Below are positions 51,047 to 58,550 of a stretch of DNA of 64,000 nucleotides, in pieces. The notes under the pieces are model-generated. The model was not told where the DNA came from. It saw only the letters and a program-made list of their open reading frames with translations, and made no database searches. Position 1 is the stretch's first letter; every line of letters starts with the position of its first letter. This stretch comes from Telmatospirillum sp. (GTDB lineage: Bacteria; Pseudomonadota; Alphaproteobacteria; CACIAM-22H2): positions 62,001-126,000 of the forward strand of contig JADCGL010000013.1 of the NCBI GenBank assembly GCA_020248985.1, in the 5' to 3' direction. The position numbers and the translations under genes are program-made.

Positions 51047-52026
51047 TGCGCCCTCTCAATATATGCATGGTCGGCTACGGCATGATGGGGGCCTGGCATT
51101 CGGCCGCTTTGCAGCGGGCGGATGTCGTGCTGCATACGCTCGTCGGCCGTCGACCCGAGGCGGCACAGGAATTCGCCGCGCGCTATGGCTATCGCCATGT
51201 CGCGGGCGATCTTGCGCAAGCGTTGGCCGATCCGGCGATCGACATTGTCGTGCTGGGCTCGCCCAGCGAGCTGCACGAGGCGCAGGCGATCGCGAGTCTG
51301 GAGGCGGGCAAGCACACGCTGATCGAAATCCCGATCGCGATGAGCCTTACCGGCGCCGAGCGCGTGGTGGCGGCAGGCGAACGCAGCGGGTGCGTCTACG
51401 GCGTTTGCCATCCGATGCGCTATCGGCGCGAGCGGGTTGCCTTGCGTGCGCGGCTCGCGGCCGGCGAGGAGAAGATCCGCCACATTGCCGGACGATTTTT
51501 CATCAAAAGGCTCGTCAATGTCGGGGCGACCGGCTATCGGCGCAGCTGGATCGACAATATTCTGTGGCACCATTTTTGCCATTTCGTCGATCTGGCGACG
51601 TATCTGCTGGCCGAAGATCCGATCGTGCGCGTGCAAAGTCAGATGGGGCCCTGCCATCCGGCCACCGGCATCCCGATGGAATGCGTATTTCTCGGCGAGA
51701 CGGCTGGCGGGGCATCGGTGATGGTGCATGGCTCGTACCATGCGACGTTCCGTCTCTACGACAAGCTCATCGTCACCGACCGCGAAACCTATCTCTACGA
51801 CATTCTCGGCAACACGCTGCGCACCGAGGCAGGCATGGTCACCATCGAGGACGAACAGACAAACTGTGTCCGGGTGATCGACGATTTTCTGGCCGCGGTG
51901 CAGAGCGGCCGGGCACCGCTGACCTCTGGCCCCTCGGTGCTGCCGGTGATGCGCCTGCTGCAGCAAGCCCAGGACGCCTGGGAGGTACGTCACGGTGCCA
52001 TAGCGCTCCCCGGCCGGCCGCTTTAA
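51046..52026 (+). CDS. Gfo/Idh/MocA-family protein lacking the catalytic Lys (EIP in place of EKP)
   Basis: A 326-residue protein of the NAD(P)-dependent oxidoreductase family. The Rossmann motif is MVGYGMMGAWHSAAL. The catalytic motif, normally EKP, reads E94-I95-P96 (LIEIPIAMSLTG), so the proton-relay Lys is replaced by Ile. The following His segment WHHFCHFVDLATYLLAED is intact. It may be a non-redox relative (hydrolase, decarboxylase or binding protein) or use another base. It overlaps the ATPase stop (TGATG) and ends the importer operon; the GntR gene follows. Confidence 0.82.
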   Translation: MRPLNICMVGYGMMGAWHSAALQRADVVLHTLVGRRPEAAQEFAARYGYRHVAGDLAQALADPAIDIVVLGSPSELHEAQAIASLEAGKHTLIEIPIAMSLTGAERVVAAGERSGCVYGVCHPMRYRRERVALRARLAAGEEKIRHIAGRFFIKRLVNVGATGYRRSWIDNILWHHFCHFVDLATYLLAEDPIVRVQSQMGPCHPATGIPMECVFLGETAGGASVMVHGSYHATFRLYDKLIVTDRETYLYDILGNTLRTEAGMVTIEDEQTNCVRVIDDFLAAVQSGRAPLTSGPSVLPVMRLLQQAQDAWEVRHGAIALPGRPL

Positions 52027-52054
52027 CACGCGCGCGTGGTTTCGCTTGCTCTCT

Positions 52055-52072
52055 ATTATCGATATCAATAAT
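52055..52072 (+). promoter_or_regulatory. 18-bp near-perfect palindrome upstream of the GntR gene (putative operator)
   Basis: ATTATCGATATCAATAAT matches its own reverse complement at 16 of 18 positions. It lies 33 nt before ATG 52106 in the short gap after the oxidoreductase gene, as expected for autoregulation by the GntR-family protein encoded next. The same first 11 bases occur at 37608-37618. It could also control the operon from 52759 to 59929. Confidence 0.55.
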
Positions 52073-52105
52073 GTTGAGGCAACAAGACGGGAAGGGGGGA
52101 GCCTC

Positions 52106-52762
52106 ATGGCGAAGGCCGCGCGACCGCGCGAAGTCGTCTATTCGACTTTGAAGCAACGCATCGTGCTGAACGAGATCAGCCCCGGCGAACCCTTGACCGA
52201 GCTTGGTCTCGCGCGCGATCTCGGCTGCAGCCAAGGCACCGTGCGCGAGGCGCTGCTGCGGCTGCAGGAGGACGGGCTTGTCGTGCGCTCGGGCCATCGC
52301 GGCACGAGCGTGACGCCGCTCGATCCAGCGGCGGCCGAAGAAGTGCTTGATCTGCGCAAACGGCTGGAGATGCGCGGCGCGCTACGCGCCGTTGCCGCCT
52401 ACGGGCCGGAAGCCCGTGCGGCTCTGGTCGCCTTGCGCGACGGCATGGCGCGTGCCGCACGCCGCAACGACGAATATGCCTTGATCGAGCTCGACATGCG
52501 TTTCCATGCAGCGATTTTCCGGCTCGCGAGCCCGCCTGTGCTCGAGCAGATTCTGATCCGCTGCATGCTCCATTCGCACCGCCAAAAGCTTTGGGCGCCG
52601 GGGCACCGGCGCAGTCTCGCGCGCACCGCCGAGCGGCACGACGTGCTGATCGCGGCCCTCGATTCCGGCGACGGGGCGCGCCTTGCAAAAGAAATAGCAC
52701 ACCATCTCGACACGATCGTCGAACTGGCGCCGCCGCGCGCGCGCAAAGGGCGGGCAGCATGA
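52106..52762 (+). CDS. GntR-family transcriptional regulator with FCD domain
   Basis: A 218-residue regulator. The N-terminal winged helix (about residues 8-70) contains LTELGLARDLGCSQGTVREA. The FCD ligand-binding domain follows, with the metal-binding Asp/His pattern ELDMRFHAAIF, AERHDVLIAAL and EIAHHLDTIVEL. ATG 52106 has AAGGGGGGAGCC upstream. A palindrome at 52055-52072 lies in its leader. The stop overlaps the next gene's start (ATGA), so it is probably the first gene of the sugar operon. FCD regulators respond to organic acids or sugar acids. Confidence 0.9.
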   Translation: MAKAARPREVVYSTLKQRIVLNEISPGEPLTELGLARDLGCSQGTVREALLRLQEDGLVVRSGHRGTSVTPLDPAAAEEVLDLRKRLEMRGALRAVAAYGPEARAALVALRDGMARAARRNDEYALIELDMRFHAAIFRLASPPVLEQILIRCMLHSHRQKLWAPGHRRSLARTAERHDVLIAALDSGDGARLAKEIAHHLDTIVELAPPRARKGRAA

Positions 52763-53658
52763 GCGACGTGTATATGCATCCCGAAATGGCCGCGATTCTC
52801 GCGGGCGGCGGTCCCGCGCCAGATTATCCGAACATGCCGCTCGCCGAATCGCGCATCACATTCGAACGACTTGCGTCGAGCTGGAACGCGGCAATCCCGG
52901 CGCTGGCCGAGAGCCGGGATCTCGAAATACCTTCTGCGGGCGGTGCCATCCGTGCGCGGCTGCTGCGGCCCACGCTCGAGCGCAACCGTCCAGTCATCGT
53001 CTTCGTTCATGGCGGCGGCTGGACATTCGGCTCGATCGACACGCATCGCGGCGCGATGGCGCGGTTGGCGATCGAATCGGGGGCGTGCGTGCTCGGCATC
53101 GATTATCGTTTGGCGCCCGAGCATCCGTGCCCGGCCGCGATCGACGATACGCTGAATACGCTCGATGCCGTGCGTGCAGGCCTGCTCGGCGATGTGGTCG
53201 ATCCGTCGCGTGTCGGGCTGGCCGGCGATTCGGCCGGGGCGGGGATATCGCTCGGCGTGCTGACCGCGTTGCGCGGGCGCAATCGCGTGCGTGCGGCCGC
53301 ACTTTTCTACGGCTGCTATGCGCCGATTTTCGACACGCCGAGCCATGCCGCATTCGGCGGCGGCGCTTATCTGCTCACAACCGCGCGCATGCGCTGGTAC
53401 TGGGGCAATTGGCGCGGGCCCGCGCGCTTGCCCGATCTCGCCGGATTGCCGCCGCTCTATCTGAACGCCGCCGGGCTCGATCCGTTGCGCGACGAGAGCC
53501 TCGATTTTGCCCGCGCGCTCGGCGAGGCGGGCAACGACGTACGTTTGGATCTATTTGCGGGCGTCTGCCACGGCTTCATGCAGATGTCCGCAAAACTCGA
53601 ACCGGCTCGCACAGCGCATCGTGCGGCCGGCCGCTTCTTTGCCGAAAGACTTCAATAA
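52759..53658 (+). CDS. Alpha/beta hydrolase of the hormone-sensitive lipase type
   Basis: A 299-residue serine esterase. The oxyanion-hole motif is HGGGWTFGS, the nucleophile Ser is in GLAGDSAGAGIS, the Asp is likely in GLDPLRDESLD and the His is in GVCHGFMQM. It lacks a signal peptide, so it acts in the cytoplasm. It is coupled to the GntR gene by ATGA and precedes the sugar importer genes by 23 nt. It may remove acyl groups from an imported, acylated sugar, or open a sugar lactone; both are guesses. Confidence 0.87.
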   Translation: MSDVYMHPEMAAILAGGGPAPDYPNMPLAESRITFERLASSWNAAIPALAESRDLEIPSAGGAIRARLLRPTLERNRPVIVFVHGGGWTFGSIDTHRGAMARLAIESGACVLGIDYRLAPEHPCPAAIDDTLNTLDAVRAGLLGDVVDPSRVGLAGDSAGAGISLGVLTALRGRNRVRAAALFYGCYAPIFDTPSHAAFGGGAYLLTTARMRWYWGNWRGPARLPDLAGLPPLYLNAAGLDPLRDESLDFARALGEAGNDVRLDLFAGVCHGFMQMSAKLEPARTAHRAAGRFFAERLQ

Positions 53659-53681
53659 CCAAAAAAACGGGAGAAACGTCG

Positions 53682-54893
53682 ATGAAACGCAGAAACTTCC
53701 TGGCTGCCGGTGCGGCCGCAATTGCAGCGCCTTCGATCGCGCGCGCCCAGGCGACCGCGACCGTGCGCTGGTGGTACCATTTCGACAATCCGCAGCATTC
53801 GCCGGCCGACCTGGTCGCTGCTTTCGAGCGCGCGAATCCCGGCATCAAAATCCAGGCCGAGAGCATCCCGTGGGGCGGGGGCAACGACTACTACACGCGG
53901 CTCTACGCCGCCCTTGTCGCGAACAACGCGCCCGATTGCGGGATGGTGAAGCTCGGCAACATGTCGCGCCTGCTCGAAATGCGCGCCCTCGAACCGCTCG
54001 ACGCCATGGTCGATTCCTGGGCTGGCGCCAAAGACATCGCGGACAGCCTGTGGACCCTGCACAAGGCGCCCGACGGCAAGCGCTACTATCTGCCGCTCCA
54101 ATATGTCGTGCTCTATCTCTACTACCGCGTCGATCTGTTCCAGCAGGCGGGCATGGCACCGCCCAAGACGTTCGACGAGTTCCTTGCCGCCGCCCGTGCG
54201 ACGACCAAGGGCGACGTGCACGGCTTCGGCATGCGCGGCGGTGCGGGCGGGCACGACCATTGGGGCACGTTTGTGCTCGGCGGCGGCGCCAATTTCGAGC
54301 GCGGCGGCATGGTGAGCCCGCGCGCTTTGGCCGCCAATCGCTGGTTCGTCGCACTCGGTCGCCAGCACGGCGTGTTCCCGCCGTCGGCGCCGAACGACGG
54401 GTTCCGGCAGATCGTCGACAATTTCAAGGCCGGCCGCACGGCCATGACGATCCACCATATCGGCTCGGCCAACGAAATGGTCCAAGCTCTGGGCGACCGG
54501 GTCTCGGCTGTTCCGGTTCCGCGCGGGCCCGACGGCAAGGGCTGGACGTCGTTCGGCGACGAGTCGAACGCCGTGTTTGCCGCGAGCCGCAACAAGGCGG
54601 CCGCATTCCGCTGGATTTCGTATCTCTCGACCGGCGATGCGAATGTCGAGTTTAACAAATTCACCGGCCAGCTCACGGTGACGCAGTCGGGTGCCGCAAA
54701 CTGGACGCTGCACCCGAAGCGCTTCGTCGATGCGACGGCGCAGTCGGTGCCGATCGCCGATGCGTTGCCCAACGTCACGCAGACGGCGGACTTCGTGCGC
54801 ACCGTGTGGCCCACCAACATGCAGCGCGCTTTGCTGGGCCAGATCGAGCCGGACGAGATGATGCGGGCGATCGAACGCCAGTATCACGGCTGA
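53682..54893 (+). CDS. Sugar-type ABC substrate-binding protein (family 1)
   Basis: A 403-residue periplasmic binding protein. The signal peptide contains MKRRNFLAAGAAAIAAP, Tat-like with an RR pair, and cleavage near ARAQ. The core shows TVRWWYHFDNPQHSPADLV and IVDNFKAGRTAMTIHHIGS, with aromatic residues for sugar stacking. It precedes two CUT1-type permeases. The spacer after it holds a strong hairpin (54901-54924), which commonly raises expression of the binding protein over the membrane genes. The sugar is not identified. Confidence 0.9.
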   Translation: MKRRNFLAAGAAAIAAPSIARAQATATVRWWYHFDNPQHSPADLVAAFERANPGIKIQAESIPWGGGNDYYTRLYAALVANNAPDCGMVKLGNMSRLLEMRALEPLDAMVDSWAGAKDIADSLWTLHKAPDGKRYYLPLQYVVLYLYYRVDLFQQAGMAPPKTFDEFLAAARATTKGDVHGFGMRGGAGGHDHWGTFVLGGGANFERGGMVSPRALAANRWFVALGRQHGVFPPSAPNDGFRQIVDNFKAGRTAMTIHHIGSANEMVQALGDRVSAVPVPRGPDGKGWTSFGDESNAVFAASRNKAAAFRWISYLSTGDANVEFNKFTGQLTVTQSGAANWTLHPKRFVDATAQSVPIADALPNVTQTADFVRTVWPTNMQRALLGQIEPDEMMRAIERQYHG

Positions 54894-54900
54894 GGCAGCA

Positions 54901-54924
54901 GGGGCGGCGCTTGGGTGCCGCCCC
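54901..54924 (+). other. Intraoperonic GC-rich hairpin after the binding-protein gene
   Basis: GGGGCGGCGC and GTGCCGCCCC pair around a TTGG loop, a 10-bp stem with one G-T pair. There is no T-run after it, so it is not a classic terminator. It sits between the binding-protein stop and the permease start, where such hairpins protect the upstream mRNA. A GTG inside it (54915) is in frame with the permease but is unlikely to be used. Confidence 0.6.
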
Positions 54925-54935
54925 GCTTTCCTGCA

Positions 54936-55811
54936 ATGGTTGGAAATCGTTTCACGCCCTATCTGTTTCTGGCGCCCGCCCTGCTGGCGACCGCAGCGAT
55001 CGTGCTCTATCCGGTCGCTTCGACGCTGTGGATGAGCCTGCACGATTTTGTGCTGTTCAGGCCGCACAGCGTGCCGTTTGTCGGCTTCGGCAACTATGCC
55101 CGTCTGCTCGCCGACGAAGCGTTCTGGATTTCGCTGTGGAACTCCTTCGTCTGGGTCGGGCTTGCCGTCGGCTTGCAGTTCGCCCTCGGCTTTGGTGCAG
55201 CACTTGTGCTCAACGAAAGCTTTTTCTGGCGCAGTGCGGCGCGCGCCTTGATCATCATTCCGTGGGCGCTGCCGTCGGTGATCATCGGTCTGATGTTCAC
55301 CTGGATCTACGACTACAATCTCGGCCTTCTCAACGATCTCCTGCTGCGCATCGGCGTGCTGGACGGACCCGTCGCCTGGCTCGCGCGCGCGGATACGGCC
55401 TTGCTGGCGGTCGTTGCCGCCCTTGTATGGCAAGGGTTTCCGTTTTTCGCCGTTGTGATTCTGGCGGGGCTGCAGGCGATCCCGAGCGAATTGCACGAAG
55501 CCGCCGAGATCGACGGCGCGTCGCGCCTGCAGCGCCTGCGCCATGTCGTGTGGCCGGGGCTCAAAGGGGTCATCCTCACGGCCTTGCTGCTGCGCACGAT
55601 CTGGGTCGCCAATTCGCTCGACGTCATTCTTGTGATGACGGGCGGCGGGCCCGGCTATGCCACGCACACTTTGCCGCTCTATGCCTTCCTGCGCGCCTAT
55701 AGCGGCATGGAATTCGGCTACGGCTCGGCGCTTGCCGTCGTTCTCACGCTCTTTTTGATGGCGCTTGCGACGGTCTATGTCCGGCGCACGATGCGCGAGG
55801 CCTTCCGATGA
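54936..55811 (+). CDS. CUT1-type sugar ABC transporter permease, first subunit (MalF/UgpA-like)
   Basis: A 291-residue inner-membrane permease. FTPYLFLAPALLATAAIVLY is the usual first span, and the docking loop is PSELHEAAEIDGASRLQRLR. GGGPGYATHTLPLYAFLRAY is a typical CUT1 segment. ATG 54936 was preferred to a GTG that lies within a hairpin. Its last codons overlap the next permease (ATGA). It works with the second permease and the binding protein; no ATPase gene lies in this operon. Confidence 0.92.
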   Translation: MVGNRFTPYLFLAPALLATAAIVLYPVASTLWMSLHDFVLFRPHSVPFVGFGNYARLLADEAFWISLWNSFVWVGLAVGLQFALGFGAALVLNESFFWRSAARALIIIPWALPSVIIGLMFTWIYDYNLGLLNDLLLRIGVLDGPVAWLARADTALLAVVAALVWQGFPFFAVVILAGLQAIPSELHEAAEIDGASRLQRLRHVVWPGLKGVILTALLLRTIWVANSLDVILVMTGGGPGYATHTLPLYAFLRAYSGMEFGYGSALAVVLTLFLMALATVYVRRTMREAFR

Positions 55812-56644
55812 TCGAACGTCGCTCGCGTTTGCGCCGCCTGCTGGAGATCGAACTGCCGGCATTGCTGCTGGTCGTGGTCGCCGTGGCGCCCTACGTGTGG
55901 ATGGCGATCACTTCGATCAAGCCGGACAGCGACATTGCGCGTTTCCCCGTGGTCTATTGGCCCGAAATGCCGACTTTGGGGCACTATGCCGATCTTCTCG
56001 CGCGCACGAGTTTTCCTAAGAACCTGCTCGACTCCCTGATCGTGGCGACATGCGCGAGCCTTCTCGGCCTCGGCCTCAGCGTGCCGGCGGCCTATGCCTT
56101 CTCGCGCTTCGGCTTTGTCGGGCGCCGCTTCCTGATGACGCAGTTTCTGACCATCAACATGTTCCCGATCGTGCTGATGATCATCCCGCTGTTCGTGGCG
56201 ATGCGCGCCTTGGGCCTGCTCGATACGGTGCTGGGCGTCGTGCTCGGCCACGCCACCTTCGCCATCCCGTTCGCGATCTGGATGCTCACGAGCTATCTCA
56301 ACGGCATTCCCAAAGAGCTCGACGAAGCCGCGATGGTCGATGGTGCGACGCGTCTGCAGACGATCACGCGCATCCTGCTGCCGCTGGCCGCACCAGGGAT
56401 TGCCTCGACCGGGATCTACGTCTTCGTCGCCTCGTGGAACGAGTATCTGTTTGCGATGATGCTGTCGGGCCAGAATGTGCGCACCGTAACGGTCGCCCTG
56501 CAGCTTTTCATCGGCGAATACACGATCCAATGGGGATTGCTGACGGCCGGCGGCACGCTTGTCGCATTGCCGGTAACTATCCTGTTTCTCTTCGTCCAAC
56601 GCCATTTGGTTGGTGGACTAACCGCCGGAGCCGTAAAATCATGA
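55808..56644 (+). CDS. CUT1-type sugar ABC transporter permease, second subunit (MalG/UgpE-like)
   Basis: A 278-residue permease. The docking loop is PKELDEAAMVDGATRLQTIT and the segment FVASWNEYLFAMMLSGQNV is typical of MalG-type subunits. It begins at the stop of the first subunit (ATGA) and its own stop overlaps the next gene's start (ATGA). Six membrane spans are plausible. The ATPase may be the FbpC/PotA-like protein at 49967 or one encoded elsewhere. Confidence 0.92.
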   Translation: MIERRSRLRRLLEIELPALLLVVVAVAPYVWMAITSIKPDSDIARFPVVYWPEMPTLGHYADLLARTSFPKNLLDSLIVATCASLLGLGLSVPAAYAFSRFGFVGRRFLMTQFLTINMFPIVLMIIPLFVAMRALGLLDTVLGVVLGHATFAIPFAIWMLTSYLNGIPKELDEAAMVDGATRLQTITRILLPLAAPGIASTGIYVFVASWNEYLFAMMLSGQNVRTVTVALQLFIGEYTIQWGLLTAGGTLVALPVTILFLFVQRHLVGGLTAGAVKS

Positions 56645-57528
56645 AATCCAATCCCATCGGCGTCATCTCGATGTTTTATGCACGGCCCTTCGGTCGAGAG
56701 CATTTCGATTGTTTTGCCCGGGCGGCGCGCGCCGGCATGCAGTTTGTCGAATTGCTGGTGCCGGAACCGGGCGAACTCGATGCACGCGAAACCAAGGCCG
56801 CCGCCGCCGCAAACGGTCTCGAGATCTTGTTCGCCGCCCGCGTCAATCTGCAGCGCGATCTGGCAAGCCCCGATCCGGCGGCGCGTGCAGCAGGCCTTGC
56901 CTATCTCGAGAGCTGCGTTGCGACCGCCGTTGCCTTCGGCGCCAAGATCGTCGGCGGCCCGCTTTATGGCGCTCCGCTTGTATTCGCGGGCCGTGCCCCG
57001 GCACCGGTCGACGAGGCGACGCGCCGTGCCCGTGTCGACCAGGTCACCGAGGCCCTCCGCAAGGCGGCGGCGCGCGCGGCCGACAATGGCGTGGTGCTGG
57101 CACTGGAGCCGCTCAACCGGTTCGAGACGGACTTTGCCAACACGACCGAGCATGCGCTGGCGATCGTCGATTCGGTCGGCTCACCGGCTTTGGGCGCCAT
57201 GCTCGACACGTTCCATATGAGCATGGAGGATCGCGATATCGCGGCCGCGATCCGCAAGGCCGGCTCGCGCATGGTCCATTTTCAGGCGAACGAGAATCAT
57301 CGCGGTTTCCTCGGCGACGGGCATGTCGATTGGCCGTCGGTCGCGCGGGCGTTGGTCGCCGTCGGCTATCGCGGTCCGATCACGCTTGAGCCGTTCCGGC
57401 GCGACGACGTGCCGGTCGGCACTTGCGTCGCGCAATGGCGTGCGCCAACGCGCAACGAGGATGCGGAACTTGCCGCGAGTGCGGCATATCTGCGCGCAGC
57501 ACTCGACGCCGCCGGGAGGGCAAAATGA
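56641..57528 (+). CDS. Sugar isomerase/epimerase TIM-barrel protein (hydroxypyruvate isomerase/ketose epimerase-like)
   Basis: A 295-residue xylose-isomerase-fold enzyme. The metal ligands expected in this family are visible: Glu in LALEPLNRFETDF, Asp-x-x-His in GAMLDTFHMSMED, His/Gln in MVHFQANENHRGF and Glu in PITLEPFRRDD. These match D-tagatose/psicose 3-epimerases and hydroxypyruvate isomerases; the EPLNRFETDF segment favours a ketose 3-epimerase. It is joined to both neighbours by ATGA overlaps. It would convert the imported sugar or a product of it. Confidence 0.87.
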   Translation: MKSNPIGVISMFYARPFGREHFDCFARAARAGMQFVELLVPEPGELDARETKAAAAANGLEILFAARVNLQRDLASPDPAARAAGLAYLESCVATAVAFGAKIVGGPLYGAPLVFAGRAPAPVDEATRRARVDQVTEALRKAAARAADNGVVLALEPLNRFETDFANTTEHALAIVDSVGSPALGAMLDTFHMSMEDRDIAAAIRKAGSRMVHFQANENHRGFLGDGHVDWPSVARALVAVGYRGPITLEPFRRDDVPVGTCVAQWRAPTRNEDAELAASAAYLRAALDAAGRAK

Positions 57529-58550
57529 AGACGCTTCGGATCGGTTGGATCGGCTGCGGCACGCATGCCGGCGAAATGCTGCTGCCGCATCTGGTGCGCC
57601 ACGACGCCGTGATTGCGGCACTCTGCGACAAAAACCCGGATCGCCTCGGCCTGATCGGCCGCAGCTACGGCGTTGCCGAGGCCGACCGCACCAGCGATGC
57701 GCACGCACTACTTGCGCGCACGGATATCGACGCGGTCGGCATGGCGATCGGGCCTGCGGCGCATCTCGAGCTTGGTGTGGCCGCCTTGGCACGCGGCCTG
57801 CCGGTATTCATGGAAAAGCCGCCGGGCGCCAATGCGGCCGATGCGCGCCGCTTGGCCGATGCCGCCGCGCGCGCAGGCAAGCCGCTGGTGCTCGGATTCA
57901 TGAAGCGCTATTCGACCGCCAACCGGATCGCGATCAATCTGGTCCACGCGGCCGAGTTCGGCGCGCCGGCAAGTTTCATGGGCCAGTACATGACGGCACC
58001 CACTTATTTCACGCGCGATCCCGACTATACCGGCTTCTATCTCCATCACTGCGTCCACTACATGGATCTGGTGCCGCATTTGATGGGCAAACCCGTTGCG
58101 CTGCATGCGCGCCGCCACGAGATCGCCCCCGGCAAGCTGCTTTTGCATGTCGATTTCCGCTTCGAAGGCGGCGGTCTTGCCACGCTTGTCATGGGCACGC
58201 ACCAGTCGCGCGCCACGCCGATGGAATGGTGGCAGGTGATGGGCGACCATAAACGGGTCGAGGTGCGCAACGTGCACGAGGTGCGCTATTTCCGCGCACC
58301 CGAGTTCAAGGTCGGGAAGGCGGATGCGACCTTGAACGATGCCGTGGATACGCTGGTGTGGGAGCCGAATCTGACCGTGGCCGCAAACGAAGACCACAAG
58401 GGCTACCATGCGCTGCTCGGCGACTTTTTTGCGCGCGTGCGCGGCCAGACTTCGGCTGCACCCGAGATCGGGGCGGGTGTCGCCGCGATGACGCTGCTCG
58501 ATGCCATGATCGCTTCGGCCGCTTCGGGCAATCCCATCGCGCTCGCATGA
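57525..58550 (+). CDS. Gfo/Idh/MocA-family oxidoreductase with intact EKP motif
   Basis: A 341-residue NAD(P)-dependent dehydrogenase. The Rossmann motif is GWIGCGTHAGEMLLPHL, and the catalytic motif is FMEKPPGANAAD with the Lys present. FYLHHCVHYMDLVPHLMG supplies the active-site His. It overlaps the epimerase stop (ATGA) and the next start (ATGA). It should oxidise a sugar or polyol made by the neighbouring enzymes. The substrate is not readable from sequence. Confidence 0.9.
   Translation: MKTLRIGWIGCGTHAGEMLLPHLVRHDAVIAALCDKNPDRLGLIGRSYGVAEADRTSDAHALLARTDIDAVGMAIGPAAHLELGVAALARGLPVFMEKPPGANAADARRLADAAARAGKPLVLGFMKRYSTANRIAINLVHAAEFGAPASFMGQYMTAPTYFTRDPDYTGFYLHHCVHYMDLVPHLMGKPVALHARRHEIAPGKLLLHVDFRFEGGGLATLVMGTHQSRATPMEWWQVMGDHKRVEVRNVHEVRYFRAPEFKVGKADATLNDAVDTLVWEPNLTVAANEDHKGYHALLGDFFARVRGQTSAAPEIGAGVAAMTLLDAMIASAASGNPIALA

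Noticed and set aside
53652-55862. 736-residue open frame on the - strand opposite the sugar binding protein and permease
   Set aside because: Antisense shadow, no domain or membrane pattern of its own.
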